Assembly (NCBI RefSeq): GCF_000711695.1
Contig: NW_013547012.1
Span: 186,001-250,000 of the forward strand
Direction: 5' to 3'
DNA: 64,000 bases
Source of the DNA: Tilletiaria anomala UBC 951
Lineage: Eukaryota; Basidiomycota; Exobasidiomycetes; Georgefischeriales; Tilletiariaceae
The stretch's first letter is position 1. Each line of letters opens with the position of its first letter. A model generated the notes under the pieces. It had not been told where the DNA came from and ran no database searches. It saw only the letters and a list, made by a program, of their open reading frames with translations. Position numbers and translations under genes: made by a program. This document shows positions 34,382-46,390 of this stretch, in pieces.

Positions 34382-37379
34382 TCAGTACAACTCGTTCAGT
34401 CTGACTGTGATAGCCTCCGCTAGCTCGACCAGTTGATGTGGCAGCCTCTGCAGATAGCGCTCCAATCTTGCCCGATCGGCCTTGTCCGACATTTTCTCTA
34501 GGTAGCGATCGATGTCCGCCACCTCGCCAGCCTCAATGAGTCGCTGTATAAAAGGCGTGTAGCCGATCGGCGACCGCTTCGAATTGCCGAAATGCCACAT
34601 TCCATCCCAATCCCTCATCTCGACGAGCGTGCGGAGCTTGATGTTCCAGAAGCGCTTTTCTGGAACTTTCCAGTCGGAGCGAATTTTGTCGGCCTTCTTG
34701 TGCAAGTTGCGCTTGAGACAGATGCGGATCGTCTCGTTGAGGTTCAGGCCAATGAAGATGCCATCACTTCCAGGGTTCTCTTTCTCCAAAGCTGCCTGGA
34801 AACCAAGTAGTCGTATTTGCTCGTCCGTCAGCTTGCCCTCCAGTACGCGCTCCTTGTCCTCGTTGAAAAACTTCATCGCTTCACGCAGGCTGCTGATGCG
34901 CGATGACAGGTTCGCCGCGCGTTGAGATGCATCGAGCATGATACCTTCGATGGGATACTCGTACCCCTCTTCGATCGCCAGCAACGCACTTTCAGTCCGA
35001 CGATCGTCTTGAAAGTAGAAGTCACGAAGGAGTTCGCGATCTTCATTGCGTGCATAAACCTCGAGTAGATTCGATGCCAGTGCCAGGTATGACGTAGCTT
35101 GAGCCCTGCTTGCCTGCGCTGTGCCGAGCGAGTCTTGCAGTGGAGCTTGGACGATGCGGAAGAAGTCAGCTCTAGAAAGCTGGGATTTGAGGCGGAACAG
35201 AGCGTGATAGACAAGGTCCGTGTCACCGCTTTCCACAGCCTTGACGAGTGCCAACTTGTCTTCGTGCATGCTCAGGAGTAGCGGCACTTGGTCTACAGCT
35301 CGAGGCTCATGCACGAGGAGCTTCGTAGCAAGGCGCACTCGTCCAGCTGCCCAGGCGTCCTTTGTGATCTCGGCGTAGCTCACCGCTGGCTGATCTCGGA
35401 ATTTCTCAACAATAGCATCGCAGACCTCATCGTCGGCTGCGTGGCCGAGCGATGTGGAGGCGGCGATCGCCCGTTCTTTGTTGGAGCGTGCGATCTTCGC
35501 TCGCGCCCAGTGCTTCAAGATTGGATCTGGTGGCAAGCGGAGGAACTCGGATATGCGAAGTGCCAGGAGATGTTTGTTTCGGTATGTCAGGCGAGACAGC
35601 AGTGCTTGGGGACCAGTCGCCTCATACTCCTCGTGTGAAATGGGAATTGCGACCTCGTAGTGCCTCGCAGCATTGAGCACCCGCAGCTTTTGCGCCATGC
35701 TGACCAAGGTGGACGGATCATGCGAGTCGAGGAAAGTCTTGCCGAGATCTGCAGCTCGCATAAGCCGCTTTTGTAGATTGACATCCCACTCGCAACTCGC
35801 TGCCTGTATACAAATTTCCACGGCCTCATCGAGTTGGGAGCGGATGGCTCGAATTCCTTCGTCCGCCTTAGCGCTCTTTCGCTGCACAGACCGCGATTGT
35901 GAAGATGCGCATGCGGATACTGTCGACGATGAATGAAGGTTCTCACTGCTGTCGTATAGCAAGGACGCAGGGTGTGTCGAGCCGGGTAGAAAGACAGCAG
36001 ACGTTGACTGGTGGACCTTGCAAAGGAATTCAACCCTATCTGGGCTTAGTATTCGGAGACCATCCATCTCGCTTTTCAGGTGAACGAGATCGCGGTAGTA
36101 GTACCTGATGGAGTCGCCGAACGGGCCGACCATTACGACTTGGTCCTTAAACGCAATGACAACCGTATTGCTGCCACACCATTCGATCTGCGAGATACCT
36201 GCAATCATCATCGCAGTCTTTCCCTCTGTCTCCGTGTTCACCCTGCCAAGGGGCGATGCTGCCGAGGTCTGGCCTGTTACAAAGCCATCGCAGGCACTGA
36301 CGTCGAACTCGCTGAGGCTTCGCCCAAAGTCGGAACTGACGACCCACAGTTTCCAGTCGCTCGTCAGGAGCGCAAGCAGATTATTATCGGGACTGGGCCG
36401 GATTGCGTAGAAAGGTCCCCTGTCAAGACGCATGTCTTGGGCAGCGAGCTGTGAAGGCGAAAGCTTGTACAGCGTCGATGAGCCTGTTGGTGAAACATAA
36501 AGGTCCGACTCGGAGAATGGGCTAGCAGACGAAGGAGGTAGAAGCGCCCAGGAAAAGGGCAATGCGCTTGAAATGGGGGAGGATATCGGTTGAAGGGGTA
36601 GGCGAGAATAGCTGCGGACCTCGTGCTGTATTGCGCCGCGAGAGGAAAGGTTGGAACGAGCGCCAGTGCCATCACCGTTGACTGTAGGCGGTGCACATGG
36701 TGAAGTCCTGCCGGCAAAGCTTTGTGTGATTGGAAACTGCCATTCACAGTAGGTGCCTGCCCCTGTGAGAAAGACGATACCATCTTCCCAGACTTGAGCA
36801 TCGAATATTCCCGTCTCCGTGGCCTCTTGACCCAACGAGTACGAAACGTAGTAACTGTTTGATGTCGCTCCGATTGGCTCTGAAGGATTACCAGCTGCCG
36901 CACTCGAAGAGCCAGCGTCCTTGGTAGCAGTTGAAGATAGCTTGATCGGACATGGTGTCAATAGTCGATACAGGCGGACAAGTCCCTCGTCAAGAACAAC
37001 GGCGAGTTGCTCGTCCCATGTGAAGCCCATAGCCACGATTCGATTTGCAGCATCCCACTGAAAATGCAGATATAGATGGAATCAGCCTGCATTTTCTGTT
37101 GACGGCTGTTGAAGACATGCCTCTCACCGGCAAGCTTTCCACCATCTGCCCAGCCGCAGTGTAGATGCCAATCTTCATCGTGGTACCAGTGACGGCCGAC
37201 GCGCCAATCGGCACGAGGGCATTCTGATCGCGTACTATTGCGATGAAGCCGCCATTCTTTCCTAACGAGACGCGCTGGCCCTGCAGCGAATTTACGGCCC
37301 AAGACGTTAAGTTGTATATGTCGGTTTTGCGGTAGAAGACGTCCTGCAGTGAGGACCACTCTTGTGTCGGGGACGCCAT
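34382..37379 (-). CDS. VPS16: Vacuolar sorting protein Vps16 (HOPS/CORVET core subunit)
   Basis: Two exons, 37379-37128 and 37057-34382, give 975 residues. Vps16 is a class C Vps protein that binds Vps33 in the HOPS and CORVET tethers driving vacuole and endosome fusion. The N-terminal propeller contains WDAANRIVAMGFTWDEQLAV, VRLYRL, GDSIRYYYRD and GLRILSPDRVEFLCKVH. The alpha-solenoid C-half contains DLGKTFLDSHDPSTLVSMAQ, LRVLNAARHYEVAIPISHEE, HWARAKIARS and GYTPFIQRLIEAGE. It ends HQLVELAEAITVRLNELY. It is longer than yeast Vps16 (798), partly from a Ser-rich segment in the propeller. The start ATG is followed directly by a conserved aromatic stretch (WSSLQDVFYRKTDIY). Confidence 0.94.
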
Positions 37380-37868
37380 GTCGACGACTTGTCAACTTGC
37401 TGAAGCTCGATCCGAGCACCGCCTCCAGGGTCACACACGCCGGTCGGGGCCGCAGCGCACCCGTGGCTCTCCCGAGCTGAAGATATAGCGTCGAGGGTTC
37501 ACCGTCGTGTTCGAGTCGCAGCACATGAAAGTAATCGAGAAACCCTTGCGGTCAAAGGCTGTGACTGCTCCTCGCGGACTGCAGCGTGCAGCATGATGTA
37601 ACATGCTGTCGTGTTTCTCAGAGTGGTGCTCTCTGCATGGTCGGCTTCGGCTGGGGTGGGAGGTATGAACCTGAAGTTAGGGTTGCTCCCGGTCTGGAGC
37701 TGCAAAGCTGTTGCATGACTTCATGCTTCGCGCCGGTTGATCATCGATTCACAAGCTTCGCTGCAAGAAACCAACCACCTCGTAGATGTGGGTTAACCGT
37801 CGAGCCAACGCGTCAACCTCGTTTTCCCAGAGTTCACGCGGTTGTAATACCAAGTGTCTCGACGAAGA
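37380..37868. promoter_or_regulatory. Divergent promoter region of VPS16 and COQ6
   Basis: About 490 bp between start codons. No gene and no clear named motif. Confidence 0.45.
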
Positions 37869-40047
37869 ATGCAACCAGTCGCCGCGTCAATATCCACCAT
37901 GAGCCGCAGCGCTCGGGTGAATCGTTCTTTCTGGCATTCTACTTTCTCCGAACCCGCACCTACAAGGTGCCAGGGCTCGCCAACCGCGATCCCCTCGCGT
38001 TCACTCAGGACTCATACTTCGGCGCATAGAACAAAACAAACATGCAACTGGGGGTACCGTGAACGTCGAGCGATAGGATCGAACTCTCGCTTCCAAGCAC
38101 GCCACATCGCAACCACAGCCGACCCAGATTTCGAATGCGCGCCTTTTAAGGACGTGGTCGTTGTCGGCGCAGGGCCCATTGGCCTCTCTGTTGCATGCGG
38201 CATCGTCGCTTCGACACAAAAAGCAGCAGTCAGTATTCAGAAAATTAGAGCATTGAGTGCCTATCCAAGCATCACGATTGTAGAAGGAGGGGACTTGGCG
38301 CGACTCCGCAACTGGGCGTCCAAGGCAGAAGAGCGTGCCTATTCCAGCAACAGCGACACTCCATGGGAGAACCGCGTCATCAGCTTGACGGCGGAGAACA
38401 TGGAATGGCTCGCGACGATCGGCGTCTCACCCTTCTTGGTGCAATCACGATTGTGGCCGGTCAGGGACATGAGGGTTTGGGATGGACTATCGGACGCCAC
38501 AATTGAGTTCCACGCGGATGAGGCATTTGATGTCAGCAGTGCGCCTTCTTCGCTCTCCAATGGCGCGAGAGCGACGCTGAGCTATATGGTGGAAATTTCG
38601 AATTTGCAGCAAGCAATGCTACGCTATCTGGAAGAGCATGGTCAAGGCCAAGTGCAGGTCAAAGATCGGACACGGGTGCAAAGCATCGCGGCTAACCCAG
38701 AAGATGGCGGAGTAAGCTCTTCTTTTTTGGATCAGTGGCCCGTTCTGTCGCTCGGCGCAGACACGGAAGACACCACTCACCTCCGCGCACGGCTTCTCGT
38801 TGGCGCTGATGGGCCGGATTCACCCGTGAGAAGGTACGCAGGAATCGAGAACTATGGTTGGGAATACGGCCGTCGAGGTGTAGTGGGAACCTTGCGATGC
38901 ATAAAGCCAACAGGGGGAGACGCTAACTCAGGTGAAGAAGTTCCGTTCGTCAATACGGCCTTCCAGAGGTTCTTGCCTACTGGCCCCATTGCTTTTCTGC
39001 CGGTAAGTCGGAAACAGCGTTCATCGCGGAGTTCACGCTCAACTTGGCCTCTTTGCGTGTCTCATTTAGCTGGAACACGGCGTGGGCTCTATGGTATGGA
39101 CATTGCCGCCAGACCTTGCGCGTGCTGTCGAGCATATTCATCGCGACACTCCCACCAATACTGCTGTGCAACCTTTCGCTGAGCTGATCAGTGCTGCCTT
39201 CCGCCTTCCATGGATATATCTTGATCGCATCTTTCAAGAGATACGCGGTCGCGCCAAAGCAAGCGCCAGCGCCTCTGGGTCAAGCGCGTCCGCTTCTAAT
39301 GCGAATGACTGGTCTTGGCTCGTTAAGATCATCTCTGATTCGGTGAGAGAGGCAGGCGGTCTTGAGGCGCTACCAGACCATGGAGATGGGTTCGTCCCCG
39401 CTCCCGTGCGGTCAGTCGACCCGCACAGCGTCGCTTCTTTCCCTTTGCAAGTCAAGCACGCCGATGTATATCTCGGCGCGGCTGTGAACGGTAGCGCGTC
39501 GACTACTTCGCGCTCGTTACATACACTTTCCGGCGCTCTGAATACAGGGCTCACGATCTTGGGCCTCGCCTCCGCCAATGCAGGTACCAATGAAGGCAAA
39601 GGCCGCACGGCTCTTGTAGGCGACGCAGCCCACAGCATACATCCACTGGCGGGCCAGGGCCTCAATCTCGGCCTGGCGGATGCACGTTCTCTGGTGGGCA
39701 CGCTTGAACGCGCTGTGCAGAGCGGAGCGGATCTGGGGAGCTACACGGCGCTTAGAGGATATGCAAGGGAGCGATACTGCGAAAACCAAAAGATGCTCAG
39801 TGCAGTTGACCACCTGCATTGGTTGTATGCTTCTCCTGTGCCTCTAGCGTATCAACACACGGCGGGCTACGGCATGCAAGAAGCAGGGAAGGAGCCATTT
39901 TTCGAAGAACCTTTACGGGCTTTCGCTCGAGAGGGGTTCGCACGCTCGACTGTCTGGGCGCGAAGCACGGGGCTGGAAGTGGTCAACGAGTTAAGGGCTG
40001 TAAAAAATGCATTCATCCGCCATGCTGGAGGTCGAAGCGCTAAGTAG
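37869..40047 (+). CDS. COQ6: Ubiquinone biosynthesis flavin monooxygenase Coq6, mitochondrial
   Basis: Exons 37869-39002 and 39070-40047 give 703 residues. Coq6 performs a ring hydroxylation in coenzyme Q synthesis within the Coq complex on the matrix side of the inner membrane. FAD motifs are all present: GxGxxG in VVVVGAGPIGLSVA, the DG motif LLVGADGPDSPVRR, and the GD motif ALVGDAAHSIHPLAGQGLNLG. RVISLTAENMEWLATIGV and FVNTAFQRFLPTGPIAFLP are Coq6-typical. A Ser/Arg-rich presequence of roughly 80 residues precedes the FAD fold. It is much longer than yeast Coq6 (479) because of that leader and inserts rich in Ala/Ser (about 39250-39300). ATG 37899 (ACCATGA) is an alternative start ten codons downstream. 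Confidence 0.94.
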
Positions 40048-40175
40048 GTCACCAGATGCAAATGATATGACCATGCGAGTAATTCGTCGTCCATGTGAGG
40101 TCTTGACGCCCTCGCACGTGTCGCATGCGGGGCTATATGCTACCTTGCATCTTGTCTCAAAAGGAAGATAGAACC

Positions 40176-40993
40176 TCAGGGTCTTCGAGCAGTAGGCGGA
40201 TGCTCAGCCTTCTGCCATCGATTGATCTCCTTAAAGCAGTGTCCGCAGATATGGTGCGCGAGTTTGGGTCTTCCACAACCCTGGCAGTGGACAAGGTCTA
40301 AAGTTGACAATAGCGCATCCCAAGACAATCAGCGGTGGCCCGTACGCCGAAGCAGGAAAGGGGGGTTAAACTTACCAACGCGATCTTTCAAGCCCTTGTT
40401 GGCTGCTCGCATGGCCTTGCGAGAGTGCGAGACTTTCTTCTTAGGCACCGCGTTCAGAAGCCCATCCCAATTCCAGATGCTGCTCCCTTCGGACTGCGCT
40501 CTTTGCTCAGGCTGTTCCGCATGGGCACCTATCCCCTCAATTGTGAGTGGGTACGGCACCGACGATGCAACTGAAGGGGCTGGAGAAAATCCAGGAGGCT
40601 GGAAAAAGCGGCCAAGCGAGGCCGAGAGGCGGATGAGAGAGGAGCCTACTGGCCCTGACAAAGTAAAGGCTGATCCCGAGGGAAGGGCGAGGATGTATCG
40701 TCGACCATGCTCCCTGCTGTTGATCTCATATGTCCCCGATTCAGCCACGTAAGCCAAATTAGATCTGGATAGAGTAGGTAAAAATAGAGCGCATCGTCAG
40801 CACCCTTCAATTCTTGTTGGAACAGTGCTCGTGGCTTCACGAATACATACCGAGAAGCGCCGGACGACCTGCAAAGAGAGCAGAACGAAGCCGAGGAAGG
40901 GGAGGATACTAGGCGGTCAGCCTGCTTTGAGGCGGCGCGCCTGCTCAGCAGACGGAGGGACGAGGTCGATGCAGACGAAACTGAGAGAAGCAT
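40176..40993 (-). CDS. MRPL32: Mitochondrial large-subunit ribosomal protein bL32m
   Basis: Three exons, 40993-40851, 40713-40376 and 40297-40176, give 200 residues. The mature part is bL32: AVPKKKVSHSRKAMRAANKG, then the zinc site LVHCQGCGRPKLAHHICGHC (two CxxC pairs). The join G|AC after KDRV is phase-correct. The PKKKVS motif follows the site where yeast Mrpl32 is cleaved by the m-AAA protease. The N-terminus is a Ser/Arg-rich mitochondrial targeting region. The first donor is a strong GTATGT. It is head to head with ETF-beta. Confidence 0.9.
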
Positions 40994-41371
40994 ATTGCTG
41001 TAGTATCTGCTTTGCAAGGTGTTCCTGTCCGCTGCTTGTTTGCTTCAGGAGGCGATGCTCTACAACCACTTATCGTTCTTCCAAGAAGAAGAGCTTTCCT
41101 CGTGGCAGGGGCTTTCCTCTCGATGGAGGTCGTTCACTTTCGGGATAGCATCACGTGACTGATTCCGCTAGCTGGCTGCAGGAGGCGGCTTTGACCGGGT
41201 ATATATTGTCATCATCGCATCTGTTCTCAACACTGCAAGACGTAAGGGTCTGAAAGTCCTGTTCGAACACCCTTACTAGTTGTATTCGGAGTGAGTTACA
41301 CGTTCTGAATTGTAACGCAACAGTACGTGGATCTAACATTTAGCCCTGCTCCGAAGATCGGAACTTCCAAA
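40994..41371. promoter_or_regulatory. Divergent promoter of MRPL32 and ETF-beta
   Basis: 378 bp. It contains GGGTATATATTG at about 41198-41209, a TATA-like word about 165 bp before the ETF-beta start. Both flanking genes encode mitochondrial proteins. Confidence 0.45.
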
Positions 41372-42459
41372 ATGCGCCCGACCTCTGCGCTCCATGCTAT
41401 CCGGGTTCTCGGTGGGTCATTGTCTCCCATCTTTATAGGCTGATGCCTTGCGGTGCATTTCCTCCCAAGGTGCTTGGACTGATGAGAAATCTGCCTGGCG
41501 CTACATCACAGTACCCGTCAAGCGCACGATTGACTACAGTGTGAAGATCCGTGTCGCGTCGGATGGCAAGAGCGTAGACACAAACGCAAAGCACGCGGCG
41601 AATCCTTTCGATGAGTTGTCAATCGAGGAGGCAGTCAGGTTGAAGGAGAAGTACAAGGATGGCATCAGCAAGATTGTGAGTTCTACTTCGACGCCTACAG
41701 GCTGCTTGCCACTCCTTCCCACGAGCAACACTGGCCAACGAGACTTCAGATCTCTGCATTAAGTTCCATAACTGAACTCAGCACACGAACCATGGAAAGG
41801 TAACTGACGCATTGAGTTCCTTCAAACGCTAGACTGTCGTGTCCATCGGACCGCCTAAATCAGCCGATGTCCTGCGAACAGGTCTGGCCATGGGCGCTGA
41901 CGATGCAATCCACGTAGAGATCCCGGAGAAGGATGGCTCTTTGGAGCCATTGGGCGTGTCAAAAGTTCTAGCCAAGATTGTCAAGGAGGGAATCAGCACT
42001 GGAGACTCAAAGGAGGAAGTGGGCCTTGTCATTGCAGGCAAGCAAGCGATTGATGACGATGCCAGCCAGACGGGTCAAATGCTCGCTGCGCTACTCAACT
42101 GGCCACAGGCGACATTTGCGAGCAAGCTCGAGCTACTCGGTACACCTGACCTTGGGCAAGAAGTACAGGTCACGCGCGAGATCGATGGTGGTCTTGGTGT
42201 CGTCAAGACCAAGTTCCCCTTTGTCATGACCACTGACTTGCGACTGAATGAGCCGAGGTACGCTTCGCTGCCAAACATCATGAAAGCCAAGAAGAAGCCG
42301 TTCAAGAAACTCACACTGAAGGACCTCGGACTGGAGAACGAAGTCAAGAACCGTCTCGAAACGCTTAAGGTCACCGAGCCGCCAAAGCGACAGGGTGGAA
42401 CCAAGGTGAAGGACGTCGACATGCTCGTCAGCAAGCTGAAGGAAGCCGGGCGGATCTGA
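41372..42459 (+). CDS. Electron transfer flavoprotein beta subunit, mitochondrial
   Basis: Exons 41372-41411, 41512-41675 and 41833-42459 give 276 residues. ETF collects electrons from acyl-CoA and amino-acid dehydrogenases and passes them to ubiquinone via ETF-QO. Family blocks: [46 protein letters not shown], the nucleotide-site [20 protein letters not shown] and the partner-recognition loop [15 protein letters not shown]. The length is close to human ETFB (255). The first exon is 13 codons and supplies a short N-terminus; ETF-beta often has little presequence. The third-exon acceptor (CGCTAG|ACT) gives [11 protein letters not shown], slightly shorter than some homologues. Confidence 0.94.
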
Positions 42460-42785
42460 GCATCGCACTGCGGTGTTGCTCAAAGTTGCATCAGCGAGCG
42501 CTGCTTACGCAATCACACGTTCTGTACTGTAAACGCAATTGAGTGCTGCAACTAAGAAAATGGGTTGCATATTGTTTTCAAAAAGAGCCGCATTTATACC
42601 TCCTGTTGTGTTGCCCCAGCTCATCTGCGCTTCAAACCTTCCGGAACAGGTTGCCAACCTTGGGTACACAATGTCCCCCAATAATCATAGCGGAAATGAC
42701 GAAAAATGCAGATTGGAACAGATATAGCACGCGTGATTGCACGACAGACGTAAGCTATTGATGTGATAGAACAATTCACACTCTT
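42460..42785. other. Intergenic, convergent 3' ends
   Basis: 326 bp, AT-rich, between the ETF-beta and hydrolase stops. No gene seen. Confidence 0.5.
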
Positions 42786-44188
42786 TCAAGCGAGGTCGTT
42801 CGCCGAAGCGAAGGAGAGCATTTCCTGGTAGATTTGCGGAGCCTGCACGTGGTAATTTAGGCCGTGACCAGGGCCTTTCGGGACTGTGGAAGGTAAGAGA
42901 GTTAGCCTCACAAAGTTCACAGCTGCTACCAGCAACTGGAAAATTTACCGTAGAACGTGGCATTTTTTGATTGAGGATAAAGGCTCGTAGCCGTTTCTGC
43001 GACGATGTTGGTCGCATTCGATGAACGGAAAGTGAAGACGAAGTCATTGTCGCTCGTAAGCACTTGTACCGGACCAGTGAAGTTGCTAGGCCCCACCAGG
43101 CTGCCTAAGGTGAAGAACGCTCCCTGAGTGACTGGCTGCTCGGTGCTTCGGACGAGTGCAACAGCGTCGTTCGTCACATAGGCAGGGACGTTGAAGTTAA
43201 TTTGAGCCGAGTATGGCGTTGCGGTCACGAGGTAGTTGCTTGTAGCGTTCGCCAAACGCTCCGGGAAGATTAAAGAAGCCTGTTCGTAATTCGCGGACAA
43301 GACGTAGTAGCCGAGTCCTTCTTGGAATGTGGTGAAGCCAGTCAAGATGAGCCCGTCTATCAGGTCTGGGCGTGACAGAGACGCAGCATTCGATTGGGCC
43401 GAGCCGTAAGAGTGTCCCACGAGCAACGTCTTGTTCCATTTCTGGCCACCGATCACATCGGAGTTTTTAATCGAGTTGAGAAATGAGAGCAGGATGCCCA
43501 CTTCCGTCTGACCTTGCACGACATTGACCCCATCGATTGGCTTCTCCGAATCTCCGGTGCCGAGGCGATCGTATCGGAACGTGCTGATACCTTGTTCGGC
43601 TGCAGCATAGACGTATGAATACTGGTCTTCAGGCACACCAGGGCCTTGAATATTCCAGTACGAGGCGTCAAAGCCCTGCAAATGAAGTATAGTAAGCAGT
43701 GCTGGTCATCCCCAACCAAAGGGCTTTGTCCTTACAATGCCATGGACGAGAACCTGAAGGGCACTCGAGGCCGACTTGTTGTTCTTGGGTTTACATAGGA
43801 TGCCAGAGATGCTGAACGTCTGCTGAATCTGTATGCTGCCTTTTAAGTATGTCTCAATGAATTTGCTCGAGTTTGTTACGAGCTGAACGAACAACTCGGT
43901 GATTTGCGTTTGATTGACAATTGTGTTAGGCTGGTACCCCAGCGACTTGAGATCAAAGACATCTCTGGTGGCAATGGACGGAACGACATAGGTCTGCCGC
44001 TGACAGTCAGAATTCGACGTGTCGTCCGTCTCGTTTGGCAGCGCCCTTGGGGATGCGAAGGTCCAGCTTGCATCACCACGGTCACGCTTGGCGAACACAG
44101 TGCTTAGCACTGAGTCGCCTGAGAAACTCTGCGCGCTCTGCACGAGCGTCGCAACGAGAAGCCACAAAGAGAGAACAGAGAGGTGCAT
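42786..44188 (-). CDS. Secreted alpha/beta hydrolase
   Basis: Exons 44188-43736, 43675-42949 and 42883-42786 give 425 residues. A clear signal peptide (MHLSVLSLWLLVATLVQSAQ) is followed by an Asn-rich, N-glycosylation-prone segment, then the hydrolase fold: GFDASYWNIQGPG, FRYDRLGTGDSEKP and the nucleophile elbow GHSYGS with Ser240. Probable acid is Asp360 or Asp362 (TSDNDFVF), and the base is His400 (PKGPGHGLNYH). Fungal secreted enzymes of this type are usually annotated only as AB-hydrolase; the substrate is unknown. ATG 44188 is chosen because it opens the signal peptide and a TATATAAAG box lies about 75 bp upstream. A decayed copy lies 1.2 kb upstream on the same strand. Confidence 0.88.
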
Positions 44189-44263
44189 CTTGAACAACTG
44201 CTGAACGAAGCGTCATGGAGGCCGCATGGTGCAAATTGTCTGGTTCTCTGGTGGAATGGAACG

Positions 44264-44272
44264 CTTTATATA
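44264..44272 (-). promoter_or_regulatory. TATA box of the secreted hydrolase gene
   Basis: TATATAAAG on the - strand, about 75 bp before the ATG at 44188. Its position and sequence fit a regulated TATA-type promoter, unusual among the other genes here. Confidence 0.55.
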
Positions 44273-45343
44273 TGCTTTACCTGAACCTGGTGTAGGTCAG
44301 TAATTACTCCCGCAGGGCCGTATCAGTAAAATCGGTCGTGGAAGTCGCTCCGACAATGCTCCAACGCGGATGAGAAACCAATGGCGACGGGGAAGTTGTG
44401 GGAAATTGAGGAGCTGACTTGTCCAGCGTCCAGAGCCATTGGCACGTATCGACGACAAGAAGTCTCAACATGAAGGTGGCCTAGGTGAGGTAGGTTCCTG
44501 GGTCATGTGACATCATTTGCGCACCCTTCGAATATGAAATGTTTGTATTTGTTGATGAGGCGCTGATGTCCCGAAGCTAATGCATGCTCTGCTTCTTCCC
44601 GTGTCCAAGGGGGCGGTTAGTACGGTCGGCGAGCCGCGAATCAATCAGCTGCAGGCGCCCAAGATGGGTCACTCGGCACAATGAAAGCAACAAATCTTGG
44701 CTTTGAAGAGCGATTGAGGTTGAGATAGCACAATTCATGAAGGATGAGCTGTATGACGCAGATTGAGCCCTTGAGGGAGCCATCCTAGTGCCATCATGGC
44801 CCGTCTGACGGTACATTTCTCAACGAGGACTGCAGGAACAAGAGCTGACATACCATTGAAGGCAATGTTGCTCTCCCAGTATGCCCCCGAGTCAGTGCAA
44901 CGTGCAGGCGTGCTGAGTGATTACGTACTCCACGTGCTGACATCGTCATCGACGAACACCTCTCGCTGCGGAGCCCTCGGAACGCATCATGCGGAGCGTT
45001 ACGAGGTGAGGGATCGCTTGCGAGGCGATGAGGCCGTGTAAGGTCGTGAGAGAGCTTGATGGGCAAGACTAGCTTTTTCCAAGCTTGCATCGCTGGGAGT
45101 GACGACTTGTCTCTGTGGGATCGGCCAAGAGCCCAAGGTTGGTGCGTTGATACGTTGGTGTGAGGCGAATTGCTCAATATTATGCATGAATTATCGAAAT
45201 GGCGGAGCCGCTGGAATAGATACTGACTAGACTACTGTCCAATGCTGCACTGGCAACGAGGCCCGCCTGCAGCGATGAATGAAAAGTGTGTATAGCAATG
45301 GCATCTAAGACAATGAGTTAGGTACATCTATGAGCAGGGACAG
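44273..45343. other. Intergenic between hydrolase gene and its decayed copy
   Basis: About 1.07 kb. No recognisable gene; ORFs of up to about 125 codons occur without domains. It presumably holds the promoter of the intact hydrolase. Confidence 0.45.
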
Positions 45344-46390
45344 CTAAGAATGAACATTTACAGCCCATGGGCGCTGACGAAGTCGAGCACTATTTGATAA
45401 ATGGAGGATGTGGTTACTGAAGCGCTCGGGGAAGACCATCGAGACTTTCGTGTACACCACCGAGGTGAGGTAGAATGGCATGTGGTCCGTAAAAAGTGGA
45501 GAAGCTGGTGGGCACAATACCGTAAGGGAGGTCCCGGTGCGTCGTGGAGACGGCCTAGGAATGAGCCGAGCCCGCGAGTGGCCAATGAGAACCACCTTGT
45601 TCCACTGCTGACCACCGATCTGGGTAGAATTATTGGCCATTTTGAGGAATGAGATCAGGATGCCGATTTCGGTTAATGCTCGCGCCGCATTGAGGCCCTC
45701 GGAAGGCTTCTCCGAATCACCTGTGCCGAGGTGGTCGTTACGGAACGTGCAGATGCCGCACTCGGCCGCCTGGTAGGCGTACGAGTAGTTGGATTCTGGT
45801 ACCCCATCACCCTGAAAGCAAGTGAGTGAAATGAGTATAAGGGGGAAAGTCGGTATCTCCTGCTAGGCCGATATCACGGCCGTACTAACCTGAAAAGCCC
45901 GGTAGCTCGAAATGACACCATTTCCTTGAACATGCACCTGCAGCGCCGCGGACTGATTCGCTCTCTATCTTGATATGCACAAGATGCCCGAGACCTCAAA
46001 GGCCTGGTTCGTGACGTTATCGCCGGTGATGTAGTCATGCATAAATTGTTGCTGGTCCGTCACACACTTGACAAAGAGCTGCGGGGTCTGCGTCTGATTC
46101 ACCATCTAACCCTCGTCTTCGTAGCTCATGGCGGTCGTGTGAAGGGCGTACGGTTGGCATTCGAGAGGACGCTGTATATCTGGCGCATGCAGTTGGCATT
46201 GGAAGCACTGTCCGTTTTGTTGAAGAATGCGCCTGTAGAGACCGACAGAGTAGTCTTGGGAGCGATGACACTAGCTGTCGTGTTCATATCGGGACTAAGA
46301 GCAGCGGTGCTATTTGCTTGCCGCAAGACGAGTACGTCGCCCAGGGATGAGCCGGTAGGCGAGGACGAGGGACTCGCTGAAAAAACGCCG
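45344..46390 (-). pseudogene. Decayed paralogue of the secreted alpha/beta hydrolase
   Basis: Blocks in the same order and strand match the intact gene at 42786-44188. FNKTDSASNANCMRQIYSV parallels PNETDDTSNSDCQRQTYVV; MVNQTQTPQLFVKCVTD parallels IVNQTQITELFVQLVTN; VSGILC is shared; GVPESNYSYAYQAAECGI parallels GVPEDQYSYVYAAAEQGI; LGTGDSEKP is identical; IGGQQWNKVVLIGHS parallels IGGQKWNKTLLVGHS. In-frame stops fall in the N-terminal part (near 46105 and 45965), the sequence after GHS changes frame, and the copy ends soon after a VFPERFSN block, so the Asp and His catalytic segments are missing. It is almost certainly non-functional and arose by local duplication. Confidence 0.85.
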
